Notes under the pieces: model-generated | What the model was told of the DNA's origin: nothing | Database searches by the model: none | Seen by the model: only the letters and a program-made list of their open reading frames with translations | NCBI GenBank assembly: GCA_017934185.1 | Contig: JAGBJY010000014.1 | Span: 1-39,486 of the forward strand | Reading direction: 5' to 3' | DNA length: 39,486 nt | From: Bacteroidales bacterium | Lineage (GTDB): Bacteria; Bacteroidota; Bacteroidia; Bacteroidales; UBA932 | In this document: positions 22,622-31,353 of the stretch, piece by piece | Position numbering within the stretch: the stretch's first letter is position 1 | Layout: each line of letters starts with the position of its first letter | Position numbers and translations under genes: made by a program

Positions 22622-23800
22622 ATGCTTCCGAGAGTAAAAATCAACTATCTGAACGGTCTGCTGGGGACCGTGCCGGCTAACCAGGACGGCCTGCTTGGGC
22701 TGCTTGTTCTGGGCGCTGCTGCCGTCTCAACCACCTTTGAGCTTGGGAAACACTACCGCCTTGTGCGTCCCGGTGACCTGGTGCCCCTGGGCATCACGTC
22801 CGCCAATAACGCACGCATCGTGGAGTTGGTGAACCAGTTCTATGCGGAGGCAGAAGAGGGCACGCCTGTCTATCTCATCGGCCTGGCTGCAACATCCATG
22901 ACCACAGTTCTGGACGTCACCACCGGTCCGATGAGGGACAAGCTGCAGGAGCTGCGCGGTGCGCTGCGCGGCCTTATTGTCGCGTCTGCTTCCACCGCTA
23001 CGGCGGAGGTGACGGACGGCCTGGATCCGGACGTGCTTAGCGCCATGCCCAAGGCACAGGCGTTGGCCGATTGGTCCGCAGACAACCTCTATGCTCCTAT
23101 CTTCGTCATCCTGGAAGGACGTCAGTTCACCTCTGCCGAGGATGCTCCCGACCTGCATACCCTCGCGTTCAACCGCGTGGCCGTGTTCATTGGCGATGTA
23201 GTCGCGGATTCCCAAAATGCCGCCATCGGCACGCTGGCAGGCCGAATCGCCATATCTCCCGTGCAGCGTAACATCGGCCGCGTGGCCACCGGCACCCTTG
23301 CGCCTGAGCAGCTGTTTATCGGTTCTATTCCAGTAGATCAGGCTATGTCCGTCGTGGATGCTCTGTACACGAAAGGCTATATCTGCCCGCGTATCTACGT
23401 GGGTCTCTCCGGGTATTACCTGGTTGATGACCCGCTGGCCGTGGCAGAGACGGATGACTACGCGCACCTGACAGCCCGCCGCACCGTGGACAAGGCTGCC
23501 CGCATCGCCTACCAGACGCTGCTGCAGTTCCTTCTCGACGAAATCGAGATCAATACGGACGGCACCATGCTGAACCCGGTTCTCAAGAGCTGGCAGGCAG
23601 CAGTCGAGGATGCCATCAACAGCCAGATGTCCGCCGCCGGCGAACTGTCCGTGGTGAATGGTAGCGGCTGCAAGTTCTACATCGACCCCGCTCAGAACGT
23701 GCTGGCTACCTCCAAAGTAGAAGGCACACTGAAGGTCCGTCCTTTCGGCTATGCCCGTGAAATCGTCGCCAACATCGGCTTCCTGACCAATAACAACTAA
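22622..23800 (+). CDS. Contractile tail sheath protein, DUF2586 family, 392 aa
   Basis: Conserved features of DUF2586 sheaths from Bacteroidota phages: start MLPRVKINYLNG, GLLGLLVLGAA, a long alpha/beta middle, YVGLSGYYLVDDPLA, RTVDKAARIAYQTLL and a C-terminal strand FGYAREIVANIGF. It forms the contractile outer tail and establishes myovirus morphology. Confidence 0.9.
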   Translation: MLPRVKINYLNGLLGTVPANQDGLLGLLVLGAAAVSTTFELGKHYRLVRPGDLVPLGITSANNARIVELVNQFYAEAEEGTPVYLIGLAATSMTTVLDVTTGPMRDKLQELRGALRGLIVASASTATAEVTDGLDPDVLSAMPKAQALADWSADNLYAPIFVILEGRQFTSAEDAPDLHTLAFNRVAVFIGDVVADSQNAAIGTLAGRIAISPVQRNIGRVATGTLAPEQLFIGSIPVDQAMSVVDALYTKGYICPRIYVGLSGYYLVDDPLAVAETDDYAHLTARRTVDKAARIAYQTLLQFLLDEIEINTDGTMLNPVLKSWQAAVEDAINSQMSAAGELSVVNGSGCKFYIDPAQNVLATSKVEGTLKVRPFGYAREIVANIGFLTNNN

Positions 23801-23806
23801 AGACCT

Positions 23807-24220
23807 ATGTTCAACAGTAAAGAATACGAATGGGCAGACGTCACAGTTGTGACGGCTGGCCGTGACGTCCAGGGCATCAGGGGCGTAAGCTACACGTCCG
23901 CACAGGAGAAAGAGGCGCTTTATGCCAAGGGAAACAAGCCCCACGGCATCCAGCGCGGGAACAAGTCCTACGAGGGCTCCATCCGTCTCCTGCAGTCCGA
24001 ATACGAGGCGCTGAACGCCGCTGCAGGCGGTGACGCGCTGGACGTCAACTTCAACATCATCGTCTCCTATGGCAACCCGTCCAAGGGCGATGTCATTCAC
24101 ACGGACCTGCTCTCCGGCGTGGAGATTACCTCCAAGCCCAAGACGCTCAACCAGAATGACAAGTTCATGGAGATTGAGCTTCCGATCATCATGCTTGACA
24201 TCATCGAAGATTACCAGTAA
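23807..24220 (+). CDS. Tail tube protein, 137 aa
   Basis: Directly after the sheath, in the usual sheath-tube order. All-beta with YEWADVTVV, GVSYTSAQEKE, GNKSYEGSIRLL and a terminal FMEIELPIIMLDI; size and layout match tube proteins of Mu-like phages. It polymerises into the inner tail tube. Confidence 0.85.
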   Translation: MFNSKEYEWADVTVVTAGRDVQGIRGVSYTSAQEKEALYAKGNKPHGIQRGNKSYEGSIRLLQSEYEALNAAAGGDALDVNFNIIVSYGNPSKGDVIHTDLLSGVEITSKPKTLNQNDKFMEIELPIIMLDIIEDYQ

Positions 24221-24222
24221 GA

Positions 24223-24257
24223 TGGGAGGGGCCGGCGCCATCCCGGCCCCATCCATT
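24223..24257 (+). terminator. Hairpin after the tube gene
   Basis: GGGGCCGG and CCGGCCCC arms, extended by GATGG/CCATC, just after the tube stop. It has an AT-rich but not T-rich tail, so partial termination is likely: tube and sheath need far more protein than the downstream genes. Confidence 0.65.
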
Positions 24258-24294
24258 TAAAAAGCATTTAAACACACTTTACAACACGCAAGAA

Positions 24295-24594
24295 ATGTTT
24301 ACCTACACAGAAGAACAGCTGAAGAGCTGGAAAGAAAAATACGGTGAGGTCTTTGAGATCTCATGCGAAGACAAGAAGGCCGTCCTGCACAAGCCCGGCC
24401 GCAAGGAATTGTCCTTTGCCATGGCCGGTTCCAACCAGGCGAAAGACTCAGTGAAGTTTGCCGAAATCCTCCTGAAGCAGTGCTGGATTGACGGTGACAA
24501 GGAGTTCATGGAAGACGACAATTACTTCCTGTCGGCCGTGCCCGTTCTGGGCGCCCTGGCAGAGGTGAAGGAGGCTGAAATAAAAAAGCTCTAG
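24295..24594 (+). CDS. Tail assembly chaperone, upstream frame (gpG-like), 99 aa
   Basis: Between tube and tape measure, where nearly all long-tailed phages have a chaperone pair. The protein is small, helical and acidic, ending EIKKL. Its last codons ATA AAA AAG carry a perfect -1 slippery heptamer (24582-24588) ahead of the stop. A fraction of ribosomes should slip and read the downstream frame, making a fusion of about 153 residues. Confidence 0.85.
   Translation: MFTYTEEQLKSWKEKYGEVFEISCEDKKAVLHKPGRKELSFAMAGSNQAKDSVKFAEILLKQCWIDGDKEFMEDDNYFLSAVPVLGALAEVKEAEIKKL
24582..24588 (+). other. Programmed -1 frameshift site A-AAA-AAG
   Basis: In the chaperone frame the codons are ATA-AAA-AAG-CTC-TAG; a slip of -1 at AAAAAAG gives GCT-CTA-GTG and enters the 24594 frame exactly. 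The heptamer is in the required phase (X XXY YYZ) and of the most efficient bacterial type. Confidence 0.85.
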
Positions 24595-24755
24595 TGCTGG
24601 CCGATGGGCGTCCGGAGGCGGACATGATTGGTTACTTCAATACTCTCATCCGCTATTACTTGCACATGAACCCGGACGACCTGTCAGACCAGCAGTGGGC
24701 ACAGACTATCGCACAGCTGAAGCATATCCGTCAATCAGAAAGTAAGCCTCAATGA
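24594..24755 (+). CDS. Tail assembly chaperone, -1 frame extension (gpT-like)
   Basis: Open frame overlapping the upstream stop (TAGTG) and ending four bases inside the tape-measure start (ATGA). It encodes ADMIGYFNTLIRYYLH and a helical, Gln-rich end, typical of the T part of G-T chaperones that hold the tape measure. It could also be started from the overlapping GTG, but the slippery site makes a fusion the more likely form. Confidence 0.8.
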   Translation: MLADGRPEADMIGYFNTLIRYYLHMNPDDLSDQQWAQTIAQLKHIRQSESKPQ

Positions 24756-26410
24756 ACATTGCCCAGTATATCATAGACATCGCCGCCCAGGGGGACGGTC
24801 AGGCCTTATCGAAGATCAAATCCGTACAGGGAGGTCTTGACGCGGCTGACCGCTCCGCATCGCGGCTGTCCGGGAGGCTCACAAAAAGCCTTGGACAGGC
24901 TTTTCGGTCAATCCCTGGCGCGGAGTTCATTATGAACCCCGTTGTGGCTCTGACGGCCGGAATAGGCGTCGTTTCCAAGCTTGGAATGGAGACTGAGAAG
25001 ACAGCCGTAGCCTTCAACGTCCTTGTGGGCAATGAAGACAAGGCGGCCAAGATGCTGGGCGAGATTAACAAGTACGCGGATAACACGCTGTGGGACCGCA
25101 GTACGACGCAGTCCGCCGCCCAGACCATGCTGGGCTTTGGCGTGAGCACTGAGACCGTTGTTGATGACCTCAAGATGCTGGGCGATGTGGCCCAGGGTGA
25201 TAAGAACCGGCTCCAGCAGCTGGCCCTTGTCTTTGGTCAGATCAGCGCAGCCGGGAAGCTCCAGGGACAGGACCTCCTGCAGCTCATCAATGCCGGTTAC
25301 AACCCGCTGCTGGACATCTCTGCGCAGACAGGAAAGTCCGTCGCTCAGCTCAAAGATGACATGTCCAAGGGCCTTGTCACCTTCGACATGGTCCGTGCGG
25401 CCTTCCAGCGGGCAACCGGCGAAGGCGGCAAGTTCAACAATATGACGGAGCGTATCGCCCAGACATCATACGGGGCGTTTGAGCAGCTGAAGGGTAAGCT
25501 CATCAGCACTCTCCTGGAGCTTTACAACGTCATTCAGCCCTTCATAATTCCTGTTTTAAATGCGCTGGGGAAGGGCCTGGACTACATCGCAAGTGTAGCT
25601 GACTGGGCCTCCCAGCATTTGAATACCCTTATCCCCGTCTTCGCCGGCCTGGCAGCGGGCATCGCGGCATACAACCTTGCCACCAATGCAGCTGCTATCG
25701 TCACCGGCATTTTCTCCGGCGCCATGAAGATACTGAACGTGGTGATGTCGCTCAATCCGGTTGGACTGGTGGTGGCTGGCATTGCCGCCCTCACTGTGGC
25801 CATTGTAGCCTGCTGGAATAAGTTTGCCGGCTTCCGTGCCGTCATCATGACAGTGTGGGAGACGGTCAAGGGATTCGGAAACATCATGAAGCAGTACGTG
25901 ATTGACCGTATTACAGGCATCATCACCGGCATCGGTTATGTTGGTGACGCCATCGGCAAGCTTTTCAAGGGTGACTTCAGCGGAGCCTGGGAGTCGGCGA
26001 AGGCCGGCGCAGCCCAGATCTCCGGAGTGTCGGCCGTCGCATCCGCTGCGGCCTCAGCAAGAGACCTGGCAGCCGGTGTCAGTGGTCGCTTCTCTTCCAA
26101 CCTGGAGGCAGAGCGGCAGAAGCAGGCGGCTAAGAACACCATCAGCGACCCTACGGCGGCAGCCGGTGCGGGAGCCATGGCCGGCATGGGCGCAGCGGTC
26201 GGTAGCGGTGCGGGGGCATCCCCCAGCTCCACCGCCAATTCCATCACTACCGGCGGAACGCGCAATACGTCCATTGTGCTCAATATTGGGAAAATCTTTG
26301 AAGATGTTAACATTACCAACGTAGAGGGCCGTGACTTCCGGGAGCTGCGTGACGCTGTCCTGGAAAGCATCAACCGCTCTCTTGAAATAGCAGTAAGCGC
26401 AGGTCGATGA
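24752..26410 (+). CDS. Tail tape measure protein, 552 aa
   Basis: Sets tail length and probably helps DNA entry. The N-terminal third is helical with a conserved tape-measure phrase (TAVAFNVLVGNEDKAAKML, then GQISAAGKLQGQDLLQLINAG). Several hydrophobic helices span about residues 265-400 (FAGLAAGIAAYNLATNAAAI, VGLVVAGIAALTVAIVA), and the end is Ala/Gly-rich. The gene overlaps the chaperone extension (ATGA). At 552 residues it predicts a short tail. Confidence 0.92.
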   Translation: MNIAQYIIDIAAQGDGQALSKIKSVQGGLDAADRSASRLSGRLTKSLGQAFRSIPGAEFIMNPVVALTAGIGVVSKLGMETEKTAVAFNVLVGNEDKAAKMLGEINKYADNTLWDRSTTQSAAQTMLGFGVSTETVVDDLKMLGDVAQGDKNRLQQLALVFGQISAAGKLQGQDLLQLINAGYNPLLDISAQTGKSVAQLKDDMSKGLVTFDMVRAAFQRATGEGGKFNNMTERIAQTSYGAFEQLKGKLISTLLELYNVIQPFIIPVLNALGKGLDYIASVADWASQHLNTLIPVFAGLAAGIAAYNLATNAAAIVTGIFSGAMKILNVVMSLNPVGLVVAGIAALTVAIVACWNKFAGFRAVIMTVWETVKGFGNIMKQYVIDRITGIITGIGYVGDAIGKLFKGDFSGAWESAKAGAAQISGVSAVASAAASARDLAAGVSGRFSSNLEAERQKQAAKNTISDPTAAAGAGAMAGMGAAVGSGAGASPSSTANSITTGGTRNTSIVLNIGKIFEDVNITNVEGRDFRELRDAVLESINRSLEIAVSAGR

Positions 26411-27009
26411 CAGAGTATAGGTTCATTTTGGAAGAGATGTACCGGCAGATGGTAAGCCCCATTCCGCCCTTTCTTTTCAACCCGGTGCCCCCCGCCGGAC
26501 AGACCCCTGTTATGCAGGATCTTTCGACCATGCCGGACAACGTGCTGGCAGAGATGCTGATAACCAATGCCAAGGGCGTGCCTATGGTCTTCCCGCTCTA
26601 CTTCTCGCTGGAAGGTGGCCCGTGGTGGCTCCTTCCGTATGAGCCGCAAGTGACCATCCAGGGCTCCAATGTACTGGTAAAAAAGCAGGTGTCTAAGGGC
26701 GTCGTCCGTGGCACCATCAAGGAGCGTTGGAGCCAAGGAGACTACCGTATCAATATCTCCGGCATTCTCATGAGCGAAGACGGCCAGTATCCGTCCGATG
26801 ACGTGAAGCGGCTGTGCTCCTACTGCGAGGCTGGGAAGGTGCTTGTCAAATCCCCCCAGATGGAGCTGTATTCCATCACGCAGATAGTAATTGAGAGTTG
26901 GTCCATGCCGTTCACATCCGGACAGGCGAACCAGGCATTTACCATCGACGCGGTGAGTGATGACATCTATAAGCTGTTGCTGAGGAAGGAAGACTTGAAA
27001 CAAATTTAG
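26407..27009 (+). CDS. DUF6046-like tail/baseplate protein, 200 aa
   Basis: Overlaps the tape measure by four bases and precedes the baseplate hub. The C-terminal part (about 85-195) has GSNVLVKKQV...GTIKERWSQGDYRINISGIL and IVIESWSMPFTSGQANQAF, which I associate with DUF6046 proteins of Bacteroidota myophages. By position it corresponds to Mu gp43, a baseplate or tape-measure-end protein. Confidence 0.7.
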   Translation: MTEYRFILEEMYRQMVSPIPPFLFNPVPPAGQTPVMQDLSTMPDNVLAEMLITNAKGVPMVFPLYFSLEGGPWWLLPYEPQVTIQGSNVLVKKQVSKGVVRGTIKERWSQGDYRINISGILMSEDGQYPSDDVKRLCSYCEAGKVLVKSPQMELYSITQIVIESWSMPFTSGQANQAFTIDAVSDDIYKLLLRKEDLKQI

Positions 27010-27012
27010 GCG

Positions 27013-27966
27013 ATGTTTACGATGAAGTTTGACATAGAGGTCGGCAGCTACAAGCTGGGCATGGTGGAGAAGGTGGAAATTATCCGCTCCGTCGAGCAGC
27101 TTGCAGACACTGCCGTTGTCACCCTTCCAGGTGCCGAGTACAACATCGCCCTTGACGTGGAACAGAAAATCCATCGCGGTGACCATATCGTCATCAATCT
27201 GGGCTATGAAGAAATAGGCATGGTGCAGGAGTTTGAGGGCTGGGTGCAGCGCATCGGCTCTGACAACGGTGCCATCACCCTGGAGTGCGAGGATGACCTG
27301 TTCCTTTTCCGCAAGTCTCTGTCCGATCAGCAGCTTAAGAATGTCACGCTGGCGTCTCTGCTGCAGACGGTGGTGGATGGTGTCGGAGGCGGCTTTTTTA
27401 TTGACTGCTCCTACAGCTGGACCTACGAAAAATTCGTCATCAACAGCGCGACCGGCTATGACGTGCTGCGCAAGATTCAGGAAGAGTGCGGCGCTGACAT
27501 CTACATCCAGGGGAAGACGCTGCATGTACATGCGCCCGGAGAAAAGGTGGGAAACACCATCTACTACGACTTCACTCAGAATGTGCAGGACTGTGACCTT
27601 ACCTATCGGCGCACGGAAGACCGGCGGGTCCGCGTTGTGGTGAAGGCACTCCTGCCAGACGGGAAAGTGAAAGAGCGCGAATATGGCACTACCGGCGGAG
27701 ACAAGGTGACGGTGAAGTGCGCGTCCAGCGATGACGCCTCCATGAAGCTTCGCGGCGAGAGCGAACACAAGCGCCTCACCTTCGACGGCTACGACGGAAA
27801 TATCGTCACATGGCTTATCCCGTATGTCAAGCCGGGAGACAAGGCCGTGCTGCATGACAAAGACTACGAATACAAGGACGGCTCCTACTACGTGCGGGCC
27901 GTTACAACGGAATTCAGCTCTGACGGCGGAAAACGCACCGTAGAGCTTGGATATAGACTGACGTAA
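27013..27966 (+). CDS. Baseplate hub protein (gpD/gp44-like), 317 aa
   Basis: All-beta start (FDIEVGSYKLGMVEKVEI), then VTLPGAEYN, a helix-rich middle (LASLLQTVVDGVGG, GYDVLRKIQEECGADIY) and a C-terminal beta part. This follows the T4 gp27/Mu gp44 hub fold (late control D family). It links tail tube to spike. Position after the tape measure and before the spike agrees. Confidence 0.85.
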   Translation: MFTMKFDIEVGSYKLGMVEKVEIIRSVEQLADTAVVTLPGAEYNIALDVEQKIHRGDHIVINLGYEEIGMVQEFEGWVQRIGSDNGAITLECEDDLFLFRKSLSDQQLKNVTLASLLQTVVDGVGGGFFIDCSYSWTYEKFVINSATGYDVLRKIQEECGADIYIQGKTLHVHAPGEKVGNTIYYDFTQNVQDCDLTYRRTEDRRVRVVVKALLPDGKVKEREYGTTGGDKVTVKCASSDDASMKLRGESEHKRLTFDGYDGNIVTWLIPYVKPGDKAVLHDKDYEYKDGSYYVRAVTTEFSSDGGKRTVELGYRLT

Positions 27967-27970
27967 TGGT

Positions 27971-28474
27971 ATGACACCGGAAGAAAGACTACGCAGAAAT
28001 ATCATGGCCGTCGTTGGGCCTGCGCCTATCACTGTCTACCAGGGCATTGTTTCCAGGGTGGACGGGATTACCTGCACTGTGCGCTTTGGTGAGATGGAGG
28101 TAGACGGCATCCGGCTGCGTGCATCGGAGGCATCGCAAGATGCGCAGATGCTCATTGTGCCTAAAGTGGACACGGCCGTGATTGTGGGCTCTCTCTCCGG
28201 AGACCTTTCCGAACTGGTAGTGCTGGCCGTCGATGTCATCGAACGGATTGAGATAAATGGAGGGCAGCTAGGAGGCCTCATCAATATCGAAGCTCTCACG
28301 GACAAGCTCAATGAGCTGGTGAATGCGTTTAACAACCACACGCACACCATTCTATCCGGAAAGATTAAGTGTGGCCCCTATCCGAATGCTGCGCCGGTCC
28401 AGGTGCCGGCCGTTACCAGCAAGGCCCAGCAGCTGAAGAAGTCCGACTATGAAGATGAAACCGTAAAACACTGA
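27971..28474 (+). CDS. Baseplate spike protein (gpV/gp45-like), 167 aa
   Basis: OB-fold-like N-terminal part (about 20-90: VYQGIVSRVDGITCTVRFGEM, VIVGSLSGDLSELVV), a short helical linker and a C-terminus with NNHTHT (about 123-128), the H-x-H motif that binds a metal ion in the tips of P2- and Mu-like spikes. It pierces the outer membrane at infection. Confidence 0.82.
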   Translation: MTPEERLRRNIMAVVGPAPITVYQGIVSRVDGITCTVRFGEMEVDGIRLRASEASQDAQMLIVPKVDTAVIVGSLSGDLSELVVLAVDVIERIEINGGQLGGLINIEALTDKLNELVNAFNNHTHTILSGKIKCGPYPNAAPVQVPAVTSKAQQLKKSDYEDETVKH

Positions 28475-28478
28475 GGCA

Positions 28479-28787
28479 ATGAACGGAATTCAAATGAAAG
28501 ATTTTGACCTGAGTGTCAATGTAGAATACGACAGCGCGGGACGCATTGTCTCCGGACTGGTGGTTGGCGACATCCTTAACCAGAACCAGGCGCTTATCCT
28601 GGCACTGCACAAGGGTGAACTGAAAAGCGATGTCTCCGTTGGCGTCGGCATCGACCGAATGATTAACGACAGCGACTGGCTCTCCTGGCAGCGCGAAATC
28701 CGCGACCAGCTGGAGATGGACGGACAGACCGTGGAGTCCGTGCTTGTCGATAGTAAATCAATAAAAATCAAGGCAAGTTATGTTTGA
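28479..28787 (+). CDS. Baseplate wedge protein, gp25/gpW-like, 102 aa
   Basis: Small protein between spike and lysis cassette, with GDILNQNQALILALHKGEL, GVGIDRMI and a terminal VDSKSIKIKASYV; this resembles Mu gp46/T4 gp25 wedge proteins. It overlaps the holin gene by eight bases. Confidence 0.78.
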   Translation: MNGIQMKDFDLSVNVEYDSAGRIVSGLVVGDILNQNQALILALHKGELKSDVSVGVGIDRMINDSDWLSWQREIRDQLEMDGQTVESVLVDSKSIKIKASYV

Positions 28788-29253
28788 CACCATCAGAAAC
28801 TTATTGGCCACCATTGCCGGTGTGCTGCTGGGCTACTTCGCCCCGCTGAAAGACATAGTCTTCGTGATTTTCTTCATCTTCCTGCTGAACTGCATCTTCG
28901 GGCTGCTGGCCGGCGTGGGTGTTGAAGGGGAGCGATTTAATCTGAAAAAGTTTTTCCGCTGCATCATGGAGACGCTTGTGTTCTACGTCATTGTCCTTTC
29001 CATCTACATTATTGGCGAGAAGATGGGAAATCCTGACGGAGCCGTGCAGTGCATCAGTGGAGTGGTATATGCAATCATCTACTTCTACGCTGTGAACATC
29101 CTACGGAATGCGCATAAGCTGCTGCCAAAAAGCCAGGGTCTCAAATTCATCTACTACGTGTTGAGCTTTGAGATTCTGAAGAAAATCCCCTACCTGCAGC
29201 AGTACCATGAGCATGAGAAAGAGGTGGAAGAGTCTATAGCTAAGGAGGACTAA
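28780..29253 (+). CDS. Holin, 157 aa
   Basis: At least three and probably four membrane helices (about residues 7-22, 25-48, 64-83 and 93-110) followed by a charged cytoplasmic tail (HEHEKEVEESIAKED). Similar multi-helix proteins next to an endolysin in Bacteroidales phages are annotated as holins. It sits directly before the M15 peptidase gene, supporting a role in timing lysis. Confidence 0.8.
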   Translation: MFDTIRNLLATIAGVLLGYFAPLKDIVFVIFFIFLLNCIFGLLAGVGVEGERFNLKKFFRCIMETLVFYVIVLSIYIIGEKMGNPDGAVQCISGVVYAIIYFYAVNILRNAHKLLPKSQGLKFIYYVLSFEILKKIPYLQQYHEHEKEVEESIAKED

Positions 29254-29256
29254 ACT

Positions 29257-29688
29257 ATGGGTGATATTTCCAGGAATTTCTCTTTTTCAGAGTTTGAGCG
29301 GTCGCAAACAGCGGCAGCAAAAGGGATTGACAACCACATTCCTTCCGAAAGCATCCGGGAAAACGTCCGGGCGCTCACCAATAACGTGCTTCAGCCGCTC
29401 CGTGATGCGCTAGGAGCAACGCTGGTAGTTGACTCCGGCTATCGTTGCAAAGAGCTCAATGAGCTGGTAGGAGGCGTCGAGCAGTCGCAGCATCGCAAAG
29501 GCGAAGCCAGCGATGTGCGGAGCCCCTTCTACACGCCTCTGCAGATTGCCAGAAAGGCCGTAGAAGAGCAGCTGCCGTTTGACCAGCTGATCTTGTACCC
29601 TACCTTTGTGCATTTCAGCCACAAGCGTAAAGGAAAGCAGCGTGGACAGATATTGTATAACCGCCGGTATACCGGTGAAAAGATATAG
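29257..29688 (+). CDS. Endolysin, peptidase M15 (D-Ala-D-Ala carboxypeptidase-like), 143 aa
   Basis: FSFSEFERS start, VDSGYRCKELN, then the zinc ligands in SQHRKGEASDV (His and Asp) and in FVHFSHK (His), the HxxxxxxD...HxxH-like layout of peptidase M15A. It cleaves peptide bonds in peptidoglycan. No signal peptide, so it needs the holin. Full length for this compact lysin type. Confidence 0.9.
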   Translation: MGDISRNFSFSEFERSQTAAAKGIDNHIPSESIRENVRALTNNVLQPLRDALGATLVVDSGYRCKELNELVGGVEQSQHRKGEASDVRSPFYTPLQIARKAVEEQLPFDQLILYPTFVHFSHKRKGKQRGQILYNRRYTGEKI

Positions 29689-29694
29689 CCTATC

Positions 29695-30216
29695 ATGTGT
29701 AGGTTTGCTAAATCGTTTTTTGTGTGTTTGCTTGTCTTGGCGGCCTGCTCTCCGCGCTACTTCAACGGGGGGCAGGTGGCTAGGACTTCATCTCATGAAA
29801 GCGCTGCCGACAGTACAGGCGTGCACAGAACCATTGACTATTCCAGCATCAGCGGCTTGCAGCAGAACATCGACTGGAAGTCCAGCATGGACGTGACGAC
29901 GGTAAAAGAGGTCCTGTCTGCCCCAGATTCTTCCGGAAGGCAGTATGTCATCGAGCGGACGACTACGACCGCAAAGACGCAATCGCAGAGCGCTTCGACT
30001 GCCACACAGACAAAAGAAGAGAACCTGCAGGCATCGGTGGACAGCACGTCCCATGTTGAAAAAGAACAGACGCAGCAGACAGAGCAGAAAAAAAACTTCT
30101 CTACAAAGGTCCGGGTTGGACCTCCATGGTATGTGTGGGTGATAGGTGTTCTTATTCTTACAGCAGCTGTTTACGTGCTGTTTAAACGGTTTGGAACTAA
30201 TTTTTTTTCGATATGA
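29695..30216 (+). CDS. Single-molecule spanin (u-spanin) candidate, 173 aa
   Basis: N-terminal lipoprotein signal with lipobox LAAC (Cys18), a long Ser/Thr/Gln-rich periplasmic stretch (about 25-140, heptad-like TQTKEENLQ...QQTEQKK) and one C-terminal membrane helix (about 147-165, YVWVIGVLILTAAVYVLF). An outer-membrane lipid anchor plus inner-membrane helix in one chain is the defining layout of u-spanins such as T1 gp11, which fuse the two membranes in the last step of lysis. It comes straight after holin and endolysin. Confidence 0.8.
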   Translation: MCRFAKSFFVCLLVLAACSPRYFNGGQVARTSSHESAADSTGVHRTIDYSSISGLQQNIDWKSSMDVTTVKEVLSAPDSSGRQYVIERTTTTAKTQSQSASTATQTKEENLQASVDSTSHVEKEQTQQTEQKKNFSTKVRVGPPWYVWVIGVLILTAAVYVLFKRFGTNFFSI

Positions 30217-30491
30217 AGGTAACAGTGCTCATGCGTCAGACCCTTTCTGACATCGCATTGGAAATATATGGAGACATCGCCGGGCTTCCAGGTATTGCCC
30301 GCGCTAACAATATAGCCATGACGGCAGACCTGCAGGTGGGACAAGTCCTTGAGTGTCCGGATGTGGTATATGACGCCTACCTGCAGAACTACGTGCGGAA
30401 GTACGGCATCAAGCCGGCAACAGAATACGATGGCACCGGAGAGATTCGGCAGCGCATCTTCACAGAACAGTTTACACTAGAGTTTAGTTAA
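30213..30491 (+). CDS. LysM-like tail protein X, 92 aa
   Basis: Overlaps the spanin stop by four bases. QTLSDIALEIYGDIAGLPGIARANNI and LQVGQVLECP form a LysM-like module as in tail protein X families (P2 gpX, Mu-like). Probably a tail/baseplate component that follows the lysis cassette; return to structural genes shows the cassette is embedded in the baseplate cluster. Confidence 0.7.
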   Translation: MKVTVLMRQTLSDIALEIYGDIAGLPGIARANNIAMTADLQVGQVLECPDVVYDAYLQNYVRKYGIKPATEYDGTGEIRQRIFTEQFTLEFS

Positions 30492-30492
30492 T

Positions 30493-31353
30493 ATGGCTAG
30501 AACGATTCGACAAATAAAAAGCGCCATGACGCAGCAGTTCATGAACGACAGCGTCATCATCGAAAGATACGGCTTTGCTGCCGGTTCCACCTTTGAGGAC
30601 ACCTTCAGCGCAGTCAGCCTTGAGTCCATCTGGTTTTCCATAGTGGCTTCTGCTATCTATGTGCTGGAAACGCTGTTCGATGCCTTCAAGGAAGACGTTG
30701 ACGCGAAGATTGCTACGGCCGTGCTTGCGTCAATCCCGTGGTATCACAAGATCTCGCTGGAGTTCCAGTATGGAGACAGCCTTGTATTCGACGAGTCGAC
30801 GCAGCAGTTTGTCTATCCGGTTATTGATGAAAGTAAGCGCATTGTCAAGTACGCCGCCTGTAGGGACCTTGGAGGTATGGTGCTTGTCATTGCATCGAAA
30901 GACAACGGTTCCGGAGCTCCTGGGCCCTTGTCTGCCGATGAGCTGGCCGCCTTCACGGCTTACCTGAAAGAGCGCAAGCCGGCAGGCGTTCTGCTGCAGA
31001 CGGACAGCCTTTACCCGGACCAGGTGCGCGTCAATCTGGCGGTCCAGTACGACCCCCAGGTGCTCACTCCAACCGGGCAGCTTATTTCAGATCCGTCTAT
31101 CTATCCGGTAGAGGATGCAATTAACGAATACTTGAACAATATTCTTTACGGCGGTGAGCTGAACAAAACGCGCCTGGTGGATGCTGTACAGGGAGCTCCT
31201 GGAGTAAGAGATGTCGTGCTTGGCACGGTGTCAGTGAAGCCGGCAAATTCGTCCACCTTTGAACCAGTTGCCGGTAACAACTATGTGAGTGTGTCCGGTT
31301 CCTTCGTTTCCAATGAACTCAGAAATGGTATAAGCTATGTTCTTTCTATTTGA
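30493..31353 (+). CDS. Baseplate wedge protein, gpJ/gp47-like, 286 aa
   Basis: N-terminal helix (ARTIRQIKSAMTQQFMN), then FSAVSLESIWFSIVASAIYVLETLFDAFKEDVD as in Bacteroidota baseplate J-like proteins, and a C-terminal beta region with LVDAVQGAPGVRDVVLG, the conserved J phrase. It builds the baseplate wedge. It overlaps the next gene by 17 bases. Confidence 0.82.
   Translation: MARTIRQIKSAMTQQFMNDSVIIERYGFAAGSTFEDTFSAVSLESIWFSIVASAIYVLETLFDAFKEDVDAKIATAVLASIPWYHKISLEFQYGDSLVFDESTQQFVYPVIDESKRIVKYAACRDLGGMVLVIASKDNGSGAPGPLSADELAAFTAYLKERKPAGVLLQTDSLYPDQVRVNLAVQYDPQVLTPTGQLISDPSIYPVEDAINEYLNNILYGGELNKTRLVDAVQGAPGVRDVVLGTVSVKPANSSTFEPVAGNNYVSVSGSFVSNELRNGISYVLSI

Noticed and set aside
22727-24256. 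Long antisense open frame opposite sheath and tube genes
   Set aside because: Same reason: it spans two clear structural genes and encodes no recognisable protein.
25936-28032. Very long antisense open frame (about 700 codons) opposite the tape-measure and baseplate genes
   Set aside because: It is the shadow of GC-rich, codon-biased plus-strand genes; its product is low in recognisable structure and crosses several well-supported gene boundaries.
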